The position numbers and the translations under genes are program-made. A stretch of 21,417 bases of DNA, taken from positions 1 through 21,417 of the IMG/VR virus record IMGVR_UViG_3300020172_004578, one strand, 5' to 3'. The notes below the pieces were generated by a model that had not been told where the DNA came from, did no database searches, and saw only the letters and a list, made by a program, of their open reading frames with translations. The stretch comes from a virus. Positions 6,529-12,477 of the stretch are shown here, piece after piece. Positions within the stretch are counted from its first letter, which is position 1, and each line of letters opens with the position of its first letter.

Positions 6529-7056
6529 ATGACTTGTATTGCTGTTGTTAGACAAGATAAAACCATCTATATGGCTGGAGATCGTGGTGCTTCAACAGAA
6601 GATTCTATTTCAAGATTAAAGGCTCCCAAGGTATTTAAAATAGGATCATATCTTTTTGGATATGCGGGGACAATGGATGGAGAAAGAATCCGTCATAACT
6701 TTAAACCACCAATCTTAAAATCTAATATGAATTTAGATAAGTTTATGTATACAGACTTTCTTATTTCTCTTAGAAATTTTTATGAAAATTGGTGGGTAGA
6801 TATAACTAAAGATTCTGATTTTGGAATGTTGATTGCAGTTAAAGGTAGAATATTTGAGCATAACGCAGTTGATATGTCATTAACAGAATATGAAGACGAT
6901 TATCTTGCTATGGGTTCGGGTAGTGATTTTGCTCTTGGGTCTTTGTGGACAACACAAAATCAAAAAAATGGTAAACGTAGAGCACAGTTAGCGGTTGAAG
7001 CAGCAGTAAAATATTCAACATCCTGTATTGGACCAGTTGACGTAATTAGCATTTAA
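6529..7056 (+). CDS. HslV / proteasome beta-like N-terminal-threonine peptidase
   Basis: This 175-aa protein looks like an Ntn-hydrolase of the HslV/20S proteasome beta family, which forms self-compartmentalised proteolytic rings. It begins MTCIAVV, so removing Met exposes a catalytic Thr1. Counting from that Thr, the other family residues fall at their standard positions: D17 in AGDRGAS, K33 in APKVFKI, and S129 in MGSGSDFALG. The GYAGTMDGE segment matches the conserved Gly-rich turn after the first sheets. The length equals that of HslV (about 175 aa). An upstream in-frame TTG at 6472 lies in the -35 box and cannot be the start; ATG 6529 has AAAGGGG 6 bases upstream. No HslU-type ATPase is in the window. 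Possible roles are degradation of host or phage proteins or self-processing; the partner is unknown. Confidence 0.85.
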   Translation: MTCIAVVRQDKTIYMAGDRGASTEDSISRLKAPKVFKIGSYLFGYAGTMDGERIRHNFKPPILKSNMNLDKFMYTDFLISLRNFYENWWVDITKDSDFGMLIAVKGRIFEHNAVDMSLTEYEDDYLAMGSGSDFALGSLWTTQNQKNGKRRAQLAVEAAVKYSTSCIGPVDVISI

Positions 7057-7065
7057 AGATATACT
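7037..7065 (+). promoter_or_regulatory. Promoter for a leaderless mRNA (small acidic protein)
   Basis: TTGACG (7037-7042), 17-base spacer, TATACT (7060-7065). The -35 lies inside the last codons of the HslV-like gene. Only 5 bases separate the -10 from the ATG at 7071, so the transcript would start at or beside the start codon. Confidence 0.7.
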
Positions 7066-7070
7066 TAGGT

Positions 7071-7274
7071 ATGGATGAAATTAATAGTATCTTTGAAGAT
7101 GGACCAGAATTTGATGAATTTGAAATTTGGTTAAATAATGGAATTGATCGGGGATGGATAACAGAACCATTCTGTAATACACATGATGGTGATCCCTATA
7201 TGACAGAAGAAGAAATGAAAGAGTGGGATGATGGCGGAGATCCTTGCCAAGTAGTTTTTAAGATAAAGGAATAG
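7071..7274 (+). CDS. Small acidic protein, unknown function
   Basis: The protein has 67 aa and is very acidic. It contains GWITEPFCNTHDGDPYMTEEE and a later DPCQVVF, so two Cys residues (C38 and a second near the end) and a His could bind a metal or form a disulfide. The overall look (an acidic helix followed by a Cys/His segment) resembles small conserved proteins of actinophages, but I cannot name a family. It has its own leaderless-type promoter, and the next gene starts 4 bases after its stop, so it is probably co-transcribed with the metalloprotease. Confidence 0.65.
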   Translation: MDEINSIFEDGPEFDEFEIWLNNGIDRGWITEPFCNTHDGDPYMTEEEMKEWDDGGDPCQVVFKIKE

Positions 7275-7278
7275 ATAG

Positions 7279-8628
7279 ATGCATTTTTTATGTATATTTG
7301 CACTTGCAATTGGCTATACGTTGTTTTCAACACCAGTAGTAGAAGCTTCTTTAACGGTCAGCAAAACCTCATGCTCAAAATCAAATTTAAATAAGATTAA
7401 AAATAATAAAATTTGTCTTAAAAATGGCAAAGTTTATAGATGGGCAAATAAAAAAGAACCTATAAAAATTCCTATAGATATTCCCGAACCAAGCCCAACC
7501 ACAACTCCAGCACCAACCCAAATAGGTATCACTTATGCACCACCCTCAAACCCTGGCCTAAAAGTTGATGTTTGCAAAATAAATGAACAAAGTAAAGTTC
7601 GTGGCCAAACAGGAGCAGGATTTCCAGAATGGAATTCTCTAACTCCCAAAACAGGAACAGTTAAATGGGCATTAGTTCCAATAGATTTTACCGATGTTCC
7701 TGGAGAAGTCGATTTTCGATCCAGAGTAAATAATCAAATGTTGCTACTTTCTGAATGGTATGAAACTGTTAGTGAAGGCAAGTTCAAAGTTGAGTGGGTC
7801 GTTGCTAATAAGTGGACAACTCTATCTGGGAAATCAACTGATTATGAAGTTGAACAATCACAAAACCTTGATAGAAGTCCAATTGGTTTGAAAATATTCC
7901 AAGAGTCGATGGCAAAAAGTGATGAAACTTTCGACTATACAGGTGTGCAAGTAGTAAATTTCATCCTTCCACTTAAACAGAAAAATATAAAAGAAACGGT
8001 GCAAGGATTCCCGTGGGACAGCGCAGTAAAAAATTACACTACAAATGAAGGAAAGATATCTGCATTTACGATGCCTGGAGTATTCTTTAATGAAAATAAC
8101 AAAGGGTATTGGGAATACTGGGCGCATGAGTTCGGTCACGCAATAGGACTTCCCCATATTGGAACTTCTAGGGGAGTTTTTGGTCCGTTTCATCCACTCG
8201 ATATAATGGGAGATCAAAGTGGTCCGACTAAAGAGTTAAGTGGATGGCTTCGTTTCTTAGCTAGGTGGATTCCTGATGAGAAAGTCTATTGTCAGGAACA
8301 AAATAATATTAAAGAAACAGAAATAATGCTTGCACCCTTAAGCTCTTCAGAGCAAGGAATTAAAATGTCAATAATTAAACTGAGTGAATCAAAAGCATTA
8401 ATCATAGAGTCTAGAAGAGCAACTAAATTTTCTTATTCGTCATCACGGCTTAATGGAGTGCTGGTATATGTATACGATGCAACTCTTGGTCATAATGAAG
8501 AATTTTTGATTCCAGCATTAAAAACTGATAGTTCGTTACTTTACCAAGGAGACAAAGTAACAATAGAAGGCATAACTGTTGAAGTTTTGCTTAGTAAGAA
8601 TCTTGATAAAATAAAGATAAGTAAGTAA
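7279..8628 (+). CDS. Secreted metzincin-like zinc metalloprotease
   Basis: The protein has 449 aa. Residues 1-23 form a signal peptide (LCIFALAIGYTLF core, cleavage near VVEAS). A small Cys-containing segment follows (about 30-60, CSKSNLNKIKNNKIC), then a Pro/Thr-rich linker (about 65-92, EPSPTTTPAPT), then the protease. The zinc site is HEFGHAIGLPH at 283-293, matching HExxHxxGxxH with E284 catalytic. A Met-turn candidate follows at LDIMGD (M310). This pattern is that of metzincins and is close to the M6/immune-inhibitor-A type of secreted peptidase. The ATG at 7279 has AAAGGA 8 bases upstream. Export would place the enzyme outside the infected cell. Possible roles are attack on surface proteins of the host, of neighbours, or of predators; none is shown by sequence. 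Confidence 0.83.
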   Translation: MHFLCIFALAIGYTLFSTPVVEASLTVSKTSCSKSNLNKIKNNKICLKNGKVYRWANKKEPIKIPIDIPEPSPTTTPAPTQIGITYAPPSNPGLKVDVCKINEQSKVRGQTGAGFPEWNSLTPKTGTVKWALVPIDFTDVPGEVDFRSRVNNQMLLLSEWYETVSEGKFKVEWVVANKWTTLSGKSTDYEVEQSQNLDRSPIGLKIFQESMAKSDETFDYTGVQVVNFILPLKQKNIKETVQGFPWDSAVKNYTTNEGKISAFTMPGVFFNENNKGYWEYWAHEFGHAIGLPHIGTSRGVFGPFHPLDIMGDQSGPTKELSGWLRFLARWIPDEKVYCQEQNNIKETEIMLAPLSSSEQGIKMSIIKLSESKALIIESRRATKFSYSSSRLNGVLVYVYDATLGHNEEFLIPALKTDSSLLYQGDKVTIEGITVEVLLSKNLDKIKISK

Positions 8629-8635
8629 TGGTTTT

Positions 8636-8708
8636 TGGTCTGTAGCTCAGTTGGTAGAGCGCCGAACTGTTAATTCGGATGTCGCAGGATCGAGGCCTGC
8701 CAGACCAG
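8636..8708 (+). tRNA. tRNA-Asn (anticodon GTT)
   Basis: Full cloverleaf: acceptor TGGTCTG pairs with CAGACCA; D arm GCTC/GAGC with loop AGTTGGTA; anticodon stem CCGAA/TTCGG with loop CTGTTAA, giving anticodon GTT at 8669-8671; T stem GCAGG/CCTGC. The T loop is ATCGAGG, so position 54 is A instead of T, which is uncommon. CCA is not encoded. It follows the metalloprotease by 7 bases without its own visible promoter. Confidence 0.9.
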
Positions 8709-8712
8709 CAAT

Positions 8713-8786
8713 GCGGATATTGCATAGTGATAGTGCGTAACCTTGCCAAGGTTAATGTGCGGGTTTGATTCCCGCTATCCGCTCCA
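8713..8786 (+). tRNA. Divergent tRNA-Gly (anticodon GCC), CCA encoded
   Basis: Acceptor GCGGATA pairs with TATCCGC. The anticodon stem TAACC/GGTTA encloses TTGCCAA, giving anticodon GCC at 8745-8747. The T stem is GCGGG/CCCGC, the discriminator is T and CCA is encoded at 8784-8786. The D arm is short (GCAT/GTGC, loop AGTGATA) and lacks the G18-G19 pair of bases. The T loop is TTTGATT, with T instead of C at position 56. Both halves of the G19-C56 tertiary contact are therefore missing, so this tRNA has an atypical elbow. Confidence 0.88.
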
Positions 8787-8803
8787 AAATGCATAATAAA
8801 ATA

Positions 8804-8812
8804 TGATATAAT
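8804..8812 (+). promoter_or_regulatory. Extended -10 promoter for a leaderless mRNA (GPx-like)
   Basis: TGATATAAT: TG at 8804-8805 and TATAAT at 8807-8812, then exactly 6 bases to the ATG at 8819. No -35 and no Shine-Dalgarno are visible, so a leaderless transcript is expected. It lies 18 bases after the tRNA-Gly CCA. Confidence 0.78.
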
Positions 8813-8818
8813 AATTTT

Positions 8819-9625
8819 ATGAAACCTTTATATACTATTCCGCTTAAATCTGCGGAAGGCACAGAAAATCACCTAGCTCAATATACTGGCAAAGTAACAC
8901 TTGTTGCTAATACAACAGTTGGTTGTGGAAACGCAAATCAGATGGAAGTCTTACAATGGCTTCAAGATAAATACAACAATGATGATTTTGAAATTATTGC
9001 TATTCCAACAAATGATTACTGCGGTCCAGGAGTTACTAAGGGTAGATGGTCACAAGGAATTACATGCGGACTAGACTCAAAAGCATATGGAGAAGAAGTT
9101 TACGGAACTACATTTAAGTTTTCAGAAATGGTTACTTCTAACCCTAATACAAACATGAATGAGCAATTAGGTAATGGTCTCCCTGAAGGCGTTAATGGTC
9201 TTGGTCAAGAGATTCAACCACCTCATGAGATTTATAAAGAAATTGCAAATCAAATGGTTTCATTATCAAATATTAAAGATACTATAAAAGACGAAACTCC
9301 AGAAGGGGGATACTTATCTCCTTGGCTAAATAAAGGTTTCTACAATGGAGCTCAAATGGGTGGAAACTATGAAAAATATTTAATTGATAAAGACGGCTAT
9401 GTTGTAAAACATTTTACTTGCACAACACTAAATTATGATATAGAAAAAACTCTTAAGGCAGCACTGATTGAAGCAGGAACACCTGCGTCTATGGGTGAAG
9501 GAAGATCTATGGAAATTTTTAATGAAGAGTATGCTCTCATATGTAATGAAATAGAAAAACTAATTGCAGGAGCCAAATCTCCAATAAATCCTGCTTTTTC
9601 TGATAACCTACAACCTAGCTTTTAA
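8819..9625 (+). CDS. Glutathione-peroxidase-like thioredoxin-fold protein
   Basis: The 268-aa protein follows the glutathione peroxidase pattern. GKVTLVANTTVGCGNANQME at residues 24-43 matches the GPx active-site strand and turn, with C36 in the peroxidatic position. EIIAIPTNDYCGP at 58-70 matches the family's FPCNQF region with the Cys and Gln replaced. GGNYEKYLIDKDGYVVKHF at 181-199 matches WNFEKFLIDKDGKVV. The usual Trp of the catalytic tetrad is Gly here, though the Asn is kept (N183). It is longer than typical GPx (about 160-200 aa) because of an insert near 100-165 and a 50-residue tail. Extra cysteines at 68, 83 and 201 could serve as resolving cysteines. It could act as a thiol peroxidase or have lost activity. 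It is transcribed alone from a leaderless promoter. Confidence 0.72.
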   Translation: MKPLYTIPLKSAEGTENHLAQYTGKVTLVANTTVGCGNANQMEVLQWLQDKYNNDDFEIIAIPTNDYCGPGVTKGRWSQGITCGLDSKAYGEEVYGTTFKFSEMVTSNPNTNMNEQLGNGLPEGVNGLGQEIQPPHEIYKEIANQMVSLSNIKDTIKDETPEGGYLSPWLNKGFYNGAQMGGNYEKYLIDKDGYVVKHFTCTTLNYDIEKTLKAALIEAGTPASMGEGRSMEIFNEEYALICNEIEKLIAGAKSPINPAFSDNLQPSF

Positions 9626-9627
9626 GT

Positions 9628-9657
9628 TTGACATAAGCCCTATAATTCTGCTATAAT
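9628..9657 (+). promoter_or_regulatory. Strong promoter for the Hsp20 gene
   Basis: TTGACA (9628-9633), 18-base spacer, TATAAT (9652-9657) with an extended TG at 9649-9650. A second TATAAT at 9641-9646 is too close to the -35. Transcription should begin near 9664, giving a leader of about 50 bases. Confidence 0.85.
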
Positions 9658-9661
9658 AGTT

Positions 9662-9684
9662 ATGTATTGCCTTCGGGGATACAT
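9662..9684 (+). promoter_or_regulatory. 5'-terminal leader hairpin with TTCG loop (Hsp20 mRNA)
   Basis: ATGTATT and CC pair with GG and GATACAT around a TTCG tetraloop: stem about 9 bp with one bulged G (9669) and one T-G wobble. It sits at the expected 5' end of the mRNA. The Shine-Dalgarno AAAGGGG (9700-9706) is free of this stem; CCTT in the hairpin could alternatively pair with AAGG. It may be an mRNA stabiliser or a simple temperature-responsive element. Confidence 0.55.
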
Positions 9685-9712
9685 TAACTTATTCGCTTGA
9701 AAGGGGAATAAA

Positions 9713-10129
9713 ATGGTAACACAGTTTGCTATGGATCTTTTTAATGATCCCTTTTTTATTGGCTTTAACAGAGAGTTAGGCCGTCTTAATACCGCACATA
9801 AAACAAATTCACAGGCATATCCTCCATATGATCTTCTTAAATTAGATGAAGATACATATAGACTTTCAGTAGCAGTTGCTGGATTCACAAAGGATGATGT
9901 TGATGTTTCTGTAGATAATGGAACCCTTGTTATTAAAGGAGAAATTGTTGAAGTAACTGATGCTGAAGTTGTGCACAAAGGAATTGCAACCAGAAAATTC
10001 ACAAGATCTTTTGCTCTTGGCGAATATATGGAAGTAACTGGTGCTGATCTTAAAGATGGAATGCTACACGTAAGTATTGATCGTGTTGTTCCTGAAGAAA
10101 AGAAACCAAAAACAATTAAGATCAAGTAG
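9713..10129 (+). CDS. Small heat-shock protein, Hsp20 / alpha-crystallin family
   Basis: The 138-residue protein is an ATP-independent holdase chaperone that binds unfolding proteins. The alpha-crystallin domain spans about residues 38-128: PPYDLLKLDEDTYRLSVAVAGFTKDD, then VDNGTLVIKGE, then ADLKDGMLHVSI, which matches the family's closing G-x-L motif region. The C-terminus ends KTIKIK, which provides an I-x-I oligomerisation motif. The ATG at 9713 has AAAGGGG 6 bases upstream. The length equals that of typical bacterial IbpA-like proteins. Phage Hsp20 genes are known from marine and freshwater phages, where they are thought to help virion assembly or protect proteins in infection. It is a single-gene transcript with a strong promoter. 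Confidence 0.95.
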   Translation: MVTQFAMDLFNDPFFIGFNRELGRLNTAHKTNSQAYPPYDLLKLDEDTYRLSVAVAGFTKDDVDVSVDNGTLVIKGEIVEVTDAEVVHKGIATRKFTRSFALGEYMEVTGADLKDGMLHVSIDRVVPEEKKPKTIKIK

Positions 10130-10210
10130 TATAATAGAACTGTCGGGGGAGACAGCGACACTAAATACCTGGCATAGTCCTGAGCATGACTGTAAAAAAC
10201 TGCTCACTAT
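10130..10210 (+). ncRNA. Structured intergenic stretch, candidate small RNA
   Basis: The gap between the convergent Hsp20 and methyltransferase genes begins with TATAAT (10130-10135) right after the Hsp20 stop. Two structures follow. The first is CTGTC/GACAG (10140-10155), with a competing pairing TGTCG/CGACA (10141-10145 with 10156-10160). The second is a long hairpin, ATAGT plus GAGCA pairing with TGCTC plus ACTAT (10174-10210), with a 3-base bulge and a 14-base loop. No credible coding frame and no T run follow. It could be a small RNA, or a processed or bidirectional termination signal between convergent genes. The box lacks a -35 and an extended TG. Confidence 0.4.
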
Positions 10211-10218
10211 AACTTATA

Positions 10219-10935
10219 TTATATTACATCAAAATATGAATTAAAGTATTCTAGTTTCTTTTCTGCTAACTTTATATTTTTTATATGTTTATTACAAAAA
10301 GAATCCCATTGATCTCCAAAAAGCATTGGATTATTTTGTAGCCAATCAGTTTCCCAAAATAAAAAACGAAATACATCATACTTCAAATGCTCTGGAAATT
10401 TATCACATTCAAGTATAGTGAAAGCAGCGTATATTAGCTCTAAAGGCCAAAACCAAACTATGCCATAGTTAGGGACTCTTTTTACTAAAGATCTCATAGA
10501 GTCAAGAATAATATTATAGTTTTCATTTTCAAAATGATCAGAAAGTATACAGTCAAAGTAATTATCTGATTCAAATTTATTAGCATCTTTACATATAATT
10601 GTCATATTATCAGGTTTATTATTTAAAGCTAAAAAAGCTTCAATTACTTCTGGTGATCTTTCTACTACAGTCACATTTTCTACCGTTGATTTTGAAGATA
10701 CCCACAGTGCTGCTATACCAAAACCAAGTCCAGTAATTAAAACATTACCATGAGCTATATCATAATGTGAATACAGTTGTTTAGTTGTTGAATAATTGTG
10801 CGGAGTTATGTTCATCCATCTTTCACCATTAACCCACAACTGAAATTCATCTCCGCTATTTATATCTTTTATTTCAAAATTTTTGGATTTTATTGCCTTG
10901 ATATAAAATTTAGGAACTGTAGACGGATCAAACAT
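10219..10935 (-). CDS. SAM-dependent methyltransferase / spermidine-synthase-like protein
   Basis: The 238-aa protein contains a class I SAM-binding core in its middle: NVLITGLGFGIAAL (about 84-97) is motif I, VTVVERSPEVIEAF follows as the acidic loop that holds the ribose, and CKDANKF with FDCILSDHF matches motifs II-IV. The Glu/Asp arrangement and DHFENE resemble the polyamine-synthase and related methyltransferase branch. No polyamine-specific motif is convincing, so the substrate is left open. The N-terminal 80 residues (KDINSGDEFQLWVNGERWMN) are beta-rich, as in spermidine synthases. It lies 32 bases after its upstream partner on the minus strand without a good Shine-Dalgarno, so it is probably co-transcribed with it. 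It is one of only two genes in the window on this strand. Confidence 0.75.
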   Translation of the reverse strand: MFDPSTVPKFYIKAIKSKNFEIKDINSGDEFQLWVNGERWMNITPHNYSTTKQLYSHYDIAHGNVLITGLGFGIAALWVSSKSTVENVTVVERSPEVIEAFLALNNKPDNMTIICKDANKFESDNYFDCILSDHFENENYNIILDSMRSLVKRVPNYGIVWFWPLELIYAAFTILECDKFPEHLKYDVFRFLFWETDWLQNNPMLFGDQWDSFCNKHIKNIKLAEKKLEYFNSYFDVI

Positions 10936-10967
10936 AGTAACTCATAATGAAGCCACCCGTATTAATA

Positions 10968-11528
10968 CTAATTTTTGTTTAAGATATAAACTATTCTATC
11001 TGACATGTATCCATAATCAGTATCAAGTTCGTATTTTTTAATCTCTAGTATATTAAAATTGTTATTTGTAAAAATTTCTGTTAATGTTTTTTCTGACAAT
11101 AAATTATATTCGCTAGGAAGAAGTAAATCTTCTTCAATAAAAGCTGTTTCAAAAATAATTGTTTTTATATTTGGAAAAGAAGAAATGCTTGAAACCATAG
11201 ATTGAACATCATCTACGTAGTAAGATACTCCTAAACAAAAAATAACATCTGCATTTTCAACAAGATCCAAATAGCTATCTGTATTTAAGTTTTTATTAAT
11301 AAAATTTATATCTGGGTGTAAAGATTTTCCAAGGTCGCAATTGCTAAGTCTTTTTTCTATTCCAGTTATTGATTTTGCGCCAAATGAAAAAGCAAAGTTT
11401 GCCAAGTGGCCTTGATGAATTCCAAGATCTAAAATATTTTTATCTTGAATAAGCTCAATAGTCTTTGTGTTAAATATATTAGATACCCTGATTTCTTGGG
11501 TATAGTCTTCTTCTCTTGGTTTTTCCAT
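10968..11528 (-). CDS. Class I SAM-dependent methyltransferase
   Basis: The 186-aa protein has a clear SAM-binding fold: NILDLGIHQGHLANFAFSFG at about residues 29-48 is motif I with the D-x-G-x-x-x-G spacing, ITGIEKR is the acidic loop, and ADVIFCLGVSYYVDD matches motif IV. The later segments with FNILEIKKYE and DRIVYILNKN fit the final strands. No target-recognition domain is present, so the substrate may be a small molecule or protein. It starts at the ATG at 11528 (minus strand). A TGATATAAT box ends exactly 6 bases before it, so a leaderless mRNA is expected. It is first in the two-gene minus-strand unit and diverges from the hydroxylase-like gene. Confidence 0.8.
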   Translation of the reverse strand: MEKPREEDYTQEIRVSNIFNTKTIELIQDKNILDLGIHQGHLANFAFSFGAKSITGIEKRLSNCDLGKSLHPDINFINKNLNTDSYLDLVENADVIFCLGVSYYVDDVQSMVSSISSFPNIKTIIFETAFIEEDLLLPSEYNLLSEKTLTEIFTNNNFNILEIKKYELDTDYGYMSDRIVYILNKN

Positions 11529-11534
11529 ATATAT

Positions 11535-11543
11535 ATTATATCA
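11535..11543 (-). promoter_or_regulatory. Leaderless extended -10 promoter, minus strand
   Basis: Read on the minus strand this is TGATATAAT, with the hexamer occupying 11535-11540. Six bases separate it from the ATG at 11526-11528. No -35 box is seen. It lies back-to-back with the plus-strand promoter at 11551-11559, only 13 bases between hexamers. Confidence 0.75.
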
Positions 11544-11550
11544 TAGATTA

Positions 11551-11559
11551 TGCTACAAT
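11551..11559 (+). promoter_or_regulatory. Leaderless extended -10 promoter, plus strand
   Basis: TGCTACAAT: TG at 11551-11552 and TACAAT at 11554-11559, then exactly 6 bases to the ATG at 11566. No -35 or Shine-Dalgarno. RNA polymerase bound here would cover the opposing promoter. Confidence 0.7.
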
Positions 11560-11565
11560 TAAATC

Positions 11566-12411
11566 ATGAGCATAGAGATTTTGGATAAAAAAAATAACTG
11601 GGGTATTAGGAAATATACAAGTATTGGCATTGATTCTATAAAAAATGAGGTAAATAATTTTATAGATGAGTGGTTTTTAGATGCCACAAGACAGGCTAGG
11701 TATACTACACACCAACAGACACAGATGTATCAGCTTAGATTTTTTAATTACTATTGGGATACTAGCAATCCTGGATACTATAGAGATGTTAATTCTTTTA
11801 AAGAAGAAAACTCTATTAAAGAGTTAAATAATATATACGACTGGCTGGAAAAAGAATATGACGGAAAAGTTATTAGATCAGAACTAATAAATATGTTTCC
11901 TAATTCTAGAGTTAGAAGGCATAGAGATAGGACTGATATGTTATTTTTATGTAGACGCATACACATACCGATAAAAACAAACAGTGAAACAGTCTTTATG
12001 GTCAATAAAGAATCCGAAAATATGGCTGAGGGATATATATATGAAATCAATAACTCAAAAATACATTCAGTATCTAATGGTGGTAGTGAAAATAGAATTC
12101 ATTTAATTATTGATGTATTGCCAAACCGTTTTGCTAGTAATGTATTTGAATCAAATAAAACTGATAATATAAACAATGATATGAAATTTGACAGTCAACG
12201 TTTTTGTGTTTTTTGTATTACTAGCGATTATTGTGTTGGCCCACATGTAGAAGAAAAGGACTTTGAGTCTTTTAGCGAATATACAGAAATGATTAAGGAT
12301 GATCTGGCAAATTTATCCTATGAAATTATAGAAAATTATGCTAAAAATAACAATAAAGACTTATCTGATTTATCTAAACTAGTCTTGGATAGTATTAAAA
12401 GTAGAGACTAA
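11566..12411 (+). CDS. Aspartyl/asparaginyl beta-hydroxylase-like Fe(II)/2OG oxygenase
   Basis: The 281-aa protein shows the Asp/Asn beta-hydroxylase (PF05118-type) pattern at residues 100-185. VRRHRDRTD gives H119 and D121 as the first two metal ligands in H-x-D form; RRIHIPIKTN contains the strand with a conserved R/H; YEINNSKIHSVSNGG gives the distal H167; and ENRIHLIIDV gives R177, which would hold 2-oxoglutarate. Members hydroxylate Asp/Asn in peptides or act on other small molecules; the phage substrate is unknown. The C-terminal 90 residues (with CVFCITSDYC, three cysteines) are not recognised. It has its own leaderless promoter and is not tied to neighbours, so it looks like an accessory gene. 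Confidence 0.8.
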   Translation: MSIEILDKKNNWGIRKYTSIGIDSIKNEVNNFIDEWFLDATRQARYTTHQQTQMYQLRFFNYYWDTSNPGYYRDVNSFKEENSIKELNNIYDWLEKEYDGKVIRSELINMFPNSRVRRHRDRTDMLFLCRRIHIPIKTNSETVFMVNKESENMAEGYIYEINNSKIHSVSNGGSENRIHLIIDVLPNRFASNVFESNKTDNINNDMKFDSQRFCVFCITSDYCVGPHVEEKDFESFSEYTEMIKDDLANLSYEIIENYAKNNNKDLSDLSKLVLDSIKSRD

Positions 12412-12421
12412 AATATACCAG

Positions 12422-12451
12422 TTGACAAAAGATATGCCTTGGTGATATAAT
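12422..12451 (+). promoter_or_regulatory. Strong promoter for the lysis/oxygenase operon
   Basis: TTGACA (12422-12427), 18-base spacer, TATAAT (12446-12451), with TG one base upstream (TGATATAAT). The expected start of transcription is near 12458. The 20-base leader carries AAAGGA (12466-12471) for the endolysin ATG at 12478, and this Shine-Dalgarno lies inside a three-codon upstream frame ATG AAA GGA TAA. Confidence 0.88.
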
Positions 12452-12477
12452 TGAATATATCTATGAAAGGATAACCT

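Noticed and set aside
8591-8794. 67-aa minus-strand open frame
   Set aside because: It covers both tRNA genes, so it is an artefact of tRNA sequence.
9640-10161. 173-aa minus-strand open frame opposite Hsp20
   Set aside because: The plus strand encodes a clear Hsp20 with promoter and Shine-Dalgarno. The minus frame has no start signals or recognisable motif.
10186-10212. 8-codon ORF ATG ACT GTA AAA AAC TGC in the intergenic region
   Set aside because: No Shine-Dalgarno; it lies in the loop and 3' arm of the hairpin, and no downstream plus-strand gene is near enough for a leader peptide.
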